Source: Comamonadaceae bacterium UBA2121 (lineage in GTDB: Bacteria > Pseudomonadota > Gammaproteobacteria > Burkholderiales > Burkholderiaceae_C). Taken from it: a stretch of DNA of 64,000 bases. The DNA lies in NCBI GenBank assembly GCA_002331385.1, contig DCYB01000012.1, positions 306,381 through 370,380 on the forward strand. Direction: 5' to 3'. Below are positions 61,143 through 64,000 of the stretch, one piece after another. The notes beneath the pieces were generated by a model, which saw nothing but the letters and a program-made list of their open reading frames with translations, ran no database searches and was not told where the DNA came from. Both the position numbers and the translations under genes were made by a program. Each line of letters opens with the position of its first letter. Position 1 is the first letter of the stretch.

Positions 61143-64000
61143 TCAGATCAAGTTGATCTGGTGGTTCGCCAGCAAAGTGGCGAGGTCGGTTTGGACATCG
61201 TTCAAAGTCACCAGGGTGGTGAAGTTCTGACCGGTTCCACTGCGGTCGATTTCGACCAGCGTGTTGTCGCCAGACACTTCCACCTTGAGGTAGCTTGTGA
61301 TGCGATCACCCGCCTCGATGGTTGCGATGCCGTTGACGTACTTCGCCGCGTATTTGCCGTTGACAGTGGGTGTGTAGCCAACCAGCAGGTCCGCCAGGTC
61401 GATGCGGTCCGCATTCGCGGTCGCCTCCCATGTGCCCACCGTAAAGCCGTTCACCACGTCGTGGCCGTTGCCGCCAGTGCCGTCCGCTGCGTTCAACAGC
61501 TTGTACATGAGGGTGTCGTTACCGCCATGGATCAGGTTGAACGTGTCGTTGCCACCCCGGCCTTCGAAGAAGTTGTCGCCTGCATCATCGGTGAAGGTGT
61601 CGTTACCGGCACCACCGGAAATGCCTTCGATGTTGACGAATTTCGCCTTGCCAAAGCCCGTGTCTTGCAGACCCTGATGGCTCAAGTCGATCTTCAACGC
61701 GGTATTCCCGGCACGGATGTAGTCGACAAAGTCCATTCCACCCGTGTTGCTCCACTTCTTGACGCCAGAGACCTCCACTGAACCACCGCCGCCGTTGTAG
61801 ACGTGCGTTCCGGCAGTCGCGAACAGAGTGTCGTTGTAGCCAGTTCCCACGATGCCGGTGGTGTTGGTTGCGTCCGTCGCGGCGGTGTCGGAATGCATTG
61901 CATTGGCATCACTCTCCGCAGTCAGGACGTAAGCGTGGTTGGCTTCAACCGGCTTCAAACCTGCCCAGGTGGAGTTGATGTTTTCAATGGCGTTCGTTCC
62001 CGTCTTCAAGGTGATGGAATCCACGCCTCCGTGATCGTTGCCGTTGGAAAGCAGCACGGCGCTGTAAGACTTGCTGGAATCCAGACCATAGAAATACACC
62101 AGTCCCGTGGAGTTGTTGGTGTTGACTCCACTCTGCGCATTGATGATCTGCGAGGCCACCACTTCGCCCGTGGCTTCATCGATCAGCATGACCGTGTTGC
62201 CATAGAACGAATTGATGCCGTTCTTGTCCAGAACGCGCAGGATGATGCTGGTGCCATCTTCGATCTTGTTCTTGTTCTCGATGTAGAGCGACGCTCCACC
62301 TTGAGCGCGGAACAAGACCAGGTCCTGCGCGCCGTCGAAGTCCAGGTCCACCGCCAATGCACCGGTCACAAAGTTGGTAGCGGTCAGATTGGCTTGCGGC
62401 ACGAGAGTCTCGGACGTCCAGTTGACCTGCTTCGTTTCGGCATCCATGCCGTTGTTGGTCCAGAGCAGGCCAATGTTGTTGGCATTGGTGACCGCAGTGT
62501 TTTCTCCCGCGATTTCGATGACGTCCATTCGGCCATCACCGTTCCAGTCCACCGCCAGAGAAACGCGCGCATTCACCGTGTCCGCGAGCTTCTGCACGTT
62601 CGCACCAGTGTCCACTCCGTCGGCGGCAGCAGTTAGTCGGCCAGCGCCATCGTTGTAGTAAATGGTGCTTTCAGCACCGCCAACACCTGAACCGGTCAAT
62701 CCTCCCAGGAACAAGTCCATGTAGCCATCACCGTTGAAGTCGGCCCATGTCTGACTGACAAACCGGTTGTCCGCAGCTTGGTCGCCTGCGAATACTCCAG
62801 TGACAACTTCCGTGGCCGTCAGGGTAACCTTTCCATTGGCATCAATACCGTTCTGGACCACCACCAAGCGGCTGTTCAAACCCGACGTCCCTCCCTTGTT
62901 CGTATTGTTGATACCAGCCGTTCCGTGATACACGATGTCAACATAACCATCGTTGTTCAAGTCAACGCCGGCGACTTCACGGTCTGGCGTGGGATTGCCC
63001 GAATTGGTGTTCGGTACGCCATCCTGTTGCGTGTTGGAATACACAAACGCGCCGGACTTGTCGAAGCCCACGATGGTGCCATCGGTGTTCATCACGAAGG
63101 CCGTGTCATAGCCGCCGCGGGTCTCGGCATCGTTGGGCGTCTCATCACCGTAGATGATGTCGACAAAGCCGTCACCGTTGATGTCGATACCTGCAACGCC
63201 TCCGTACCACACATAGCAGTTGGCGTTGGGATCATGGCCTTCGGTGCCAGGACTATAGGCTCCGATCTGGAACGCCTGATAACCGCTGCCATCGTATTTG
63301 AACGACTGCTGACCATTGGCAAAGGCCGTGTCGGCACCCAGAATGTCCATGAGCCCGTCGCGGTCGAAGTCGATGAACGTGGATTGCTGCTGGCGATCGG
63401 GACCACTCAGGGCAATCGAGGAGAACGACCCCAGCGTGGACGAGTCGGTCCCATCCTGCGTGAATACTGTCGAGTTGCTCAGAATCCGCCAGGTTCCGTC
63501 CTCACCCAGAGTGATGGCGGTTCCGGTGTCAGCAGACGATGCGGTTGTGGACGAGAAGGAGATCGTCGGCGTCTCCGAGACTGTCAGCTCATTCGTGGTG
63601 TCGTCCGTGGTGATCGGCGCGCCCTTGGCATCGAACAGCACCGCCTTCACATCGTAGACGCCGATATCCAGTGCGTTGGCATCCGGGATTTCCACATACC
63701 AGGTGCTGTTCAGCATATCGACTACCACGTCGCCCGTCTTGGAGCTGTAGGTCACGCCGTCCACGGTCACTTCCACATACTCGCCGGGCTGGATTTCAAA
63801 GCCCACCGAACCCGAAATGATCGGGGTGAGGTCCAGCGTCGACTGCGCGTTCACCACCACTTCCAGATCGATATCGAGCGTCAGTGATGTGCCCGGCCCT
63901 TCGTTGCCGGCCGCATCCTGTACCTTGGCTGTATAGGTGTGGCGCGAGCCATCCTCCAGCGGCTGCGGCAGCACGAAACTCCACTCCAGGCCATTCACTT
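61143..64000 (-). CDS. Giant type I secreted adhesin with FG-GAP/VCBS and RTX repeats (5' part outside window)
   Basis: Only the last about 952 residues are visible and the frame stays open at the window edge. In order: an Ig-like bacterial repeat (TYTAKVQDAAGNEG), a second beta domain, then six calcium-loop repeats of the FG-GAP/VCBS type (DFDRDGLMD, DINGDGFVD, DLNNDGYVD, DFNGDGYMD, DWNGDGRMD, DLDFDGAQD) spaced 60-75 residues. Next come a few RTX nonapeptides (GGAGNDTF, GRGGNDTF) and a type I secretion C-terminal target domain ending LATLLANHQINLI. Secreted by the adjacent TolC-ABC-HlyD; probable role in adhesion or biofilm. Confidence 0.9.
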   Translation of the reverse strand, partial: VNGLEWSFVLPQPLEDGSRHTYTAKVQDAAGNEGPGTSLTLDIDLEVVVNAQSTLDLTPIISGSVGFEIQPGEYVEVTVDGVTYSSKTGDVVVDMLNSTWYVEIPDANALDIGVYDVKAVLFDAKGAPITTDDTTNELTVSETPTISFSSTTASSADTGTAITLGEDGTWRILSNSTVFTQDGTDSSTLGSFSSIALSGPDRQQQSTFIDFDRDGLMDILGADTAFANGQQSFKYDGSGYQAFQIGAYSPGTEGHDPNANCYVWYGGVAGIDINGDGFVDIIYGDETPNDAETRGGYDTAFVMNTDGTIVGFDKSGAFVYSNTQQDGVPNTNSGNPTPDREVAGVDLNNDGYVDIVYHGTAGINNTNKGGTSGLNSRLVVVQNGIDANGKVTLTATEVVTGVFAGDQAADNRFVSQTWADFNGDGYMDLFLGGLTGSGVGGAESTIYYNDGAGRLTAAADGVDTGANVQKLADTVNARVSLAVDWNGDGRMDVIEIAGENTAVTNANNIGLLWTNNGMDAETKQVNWTSETLVPQANLTATNFVTGALAVDLDFDGAQDLVLFRAQGGASLYIENKNKIEDGTSIILRVLDKNGINSFYGNTVMLIDEATGEVVASQIINAQSGVNTNNSTGLVYFYGLDSSKSYSAVLLSNGNDHGGVDSITLKTGTNAIENINSTWAGLKPVEANHAYVLTAESDANAMHSDTAATDATNTTGIVGTGYNDTLFATAGTHVYNGGGGSVEVSGVKKWSNTGGMDFVDYIRAGNTALKIDLSHQGLQDTGFGKAKFVNIEGISGGAGNDTFTDDAGDNFFEGRGGNDTFNLIHGGNDTLMYKLLNAADGTGGNGHDVVNGFTVGTWEATANADRIDLADLLVGYTPTVNGKYAAKYVNGIATIEAGDRITSYLKVEVSGDNTLVEIDRSGTGQNFTTLVTLNDVQTDLATLLANHQINLI

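Overview
The window looks like a chromosomal segment of a GC-rich betaproteobacterium, most likely Burkholderiales and probably Comamonadaceae. This rests on the Omp32-type porin, a groESL promoter with a CIRCE operator, the Burkholderiales-style cyanophycin cluster (two CphA paralogs plus DUF1854 and a dedicated ABC protein), COQ7 ubiquinone chemistry and a Lap-like type I secretion operon. I see no rRNA, tRNA, CRISPR array, transposase or integrase. Almost all of the sequence is ordinary, densely packed coding DNA with many 4-nt start/stop overlaps. Many long open frames antisense to genes are composition artefacts and are left out.

Layout. 1-3664 (-): sbcDC DNA repair, with sbcC cut by the left edge. 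3855-6110 (+): groES-groEL with sigma70-like promoter, CIRCE and terminator. 6245-7144 (-): amino-acid ABC substrate-binding protein. 7293-12390: central sugar metabolism, tal-pgi (-) divergent from zwf-hexR (+), with a palindrome just before zwf. 12404-14954 (-): PEBP-like protein and a lipoprotein 5'-nucleotidase. 15064-20248 (-): a Dpp/Opp-type transporter (dppB, M20 hydrolase, dppC, dppD, dppF) with no binding protein. 20764-23237: porin, coq7, osmC. 23305-25155: a probable small RNA or terminated leader, then ilvA. 25175-26593: cobS and an alpha-ribazole phosphatase-like gene.

26610-40101: a type II secretion locus (gspC divergent; gspGHIJKLMNDE; gspF displaced about 2.1 kb by a degenerate CZB gene and an LLM-family flavoenzyme). 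40121-43168: 5'-nucleotidase, EF-hand protein and a nitronate monooxygenase fused to a helical C-terminal domain. 43267-51219: the cyanophycin cluster. 51231-55404: creA, dsbA/frnE-like, an acyl-CoA-synthetase-like ligase, alkB and a receiver-only response regulator. 55506-64000 (-): a type I secretion operon (adhesin, tolC, a 28-codon small ORF, ABC exporter, HlyD) whose giant FG-GAP/RTX adhesin runs off the right edge.

The strongest leads are these. (1) The two CphA paralogs show complementary losses: the first keeps the N-domain HxxEH motif but has lost the Mur P-loop, and the second does the reverse. They sit with an ABC protein carrying a PH-like domain and a four-cysteine zinc ribbon, and with DUF1854. 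(2) A small ORF with a strong Shine-Dalgarno sequence is wedged between tolC and the exporter. (3) GspE lacks the tetracysteine zinc module. (4) A structured, terminated RNA precedes ilvA under a 17-bp palindrome. (5) Repeated AATATTCAC elements lie in the AT-rich tolC promoter region.
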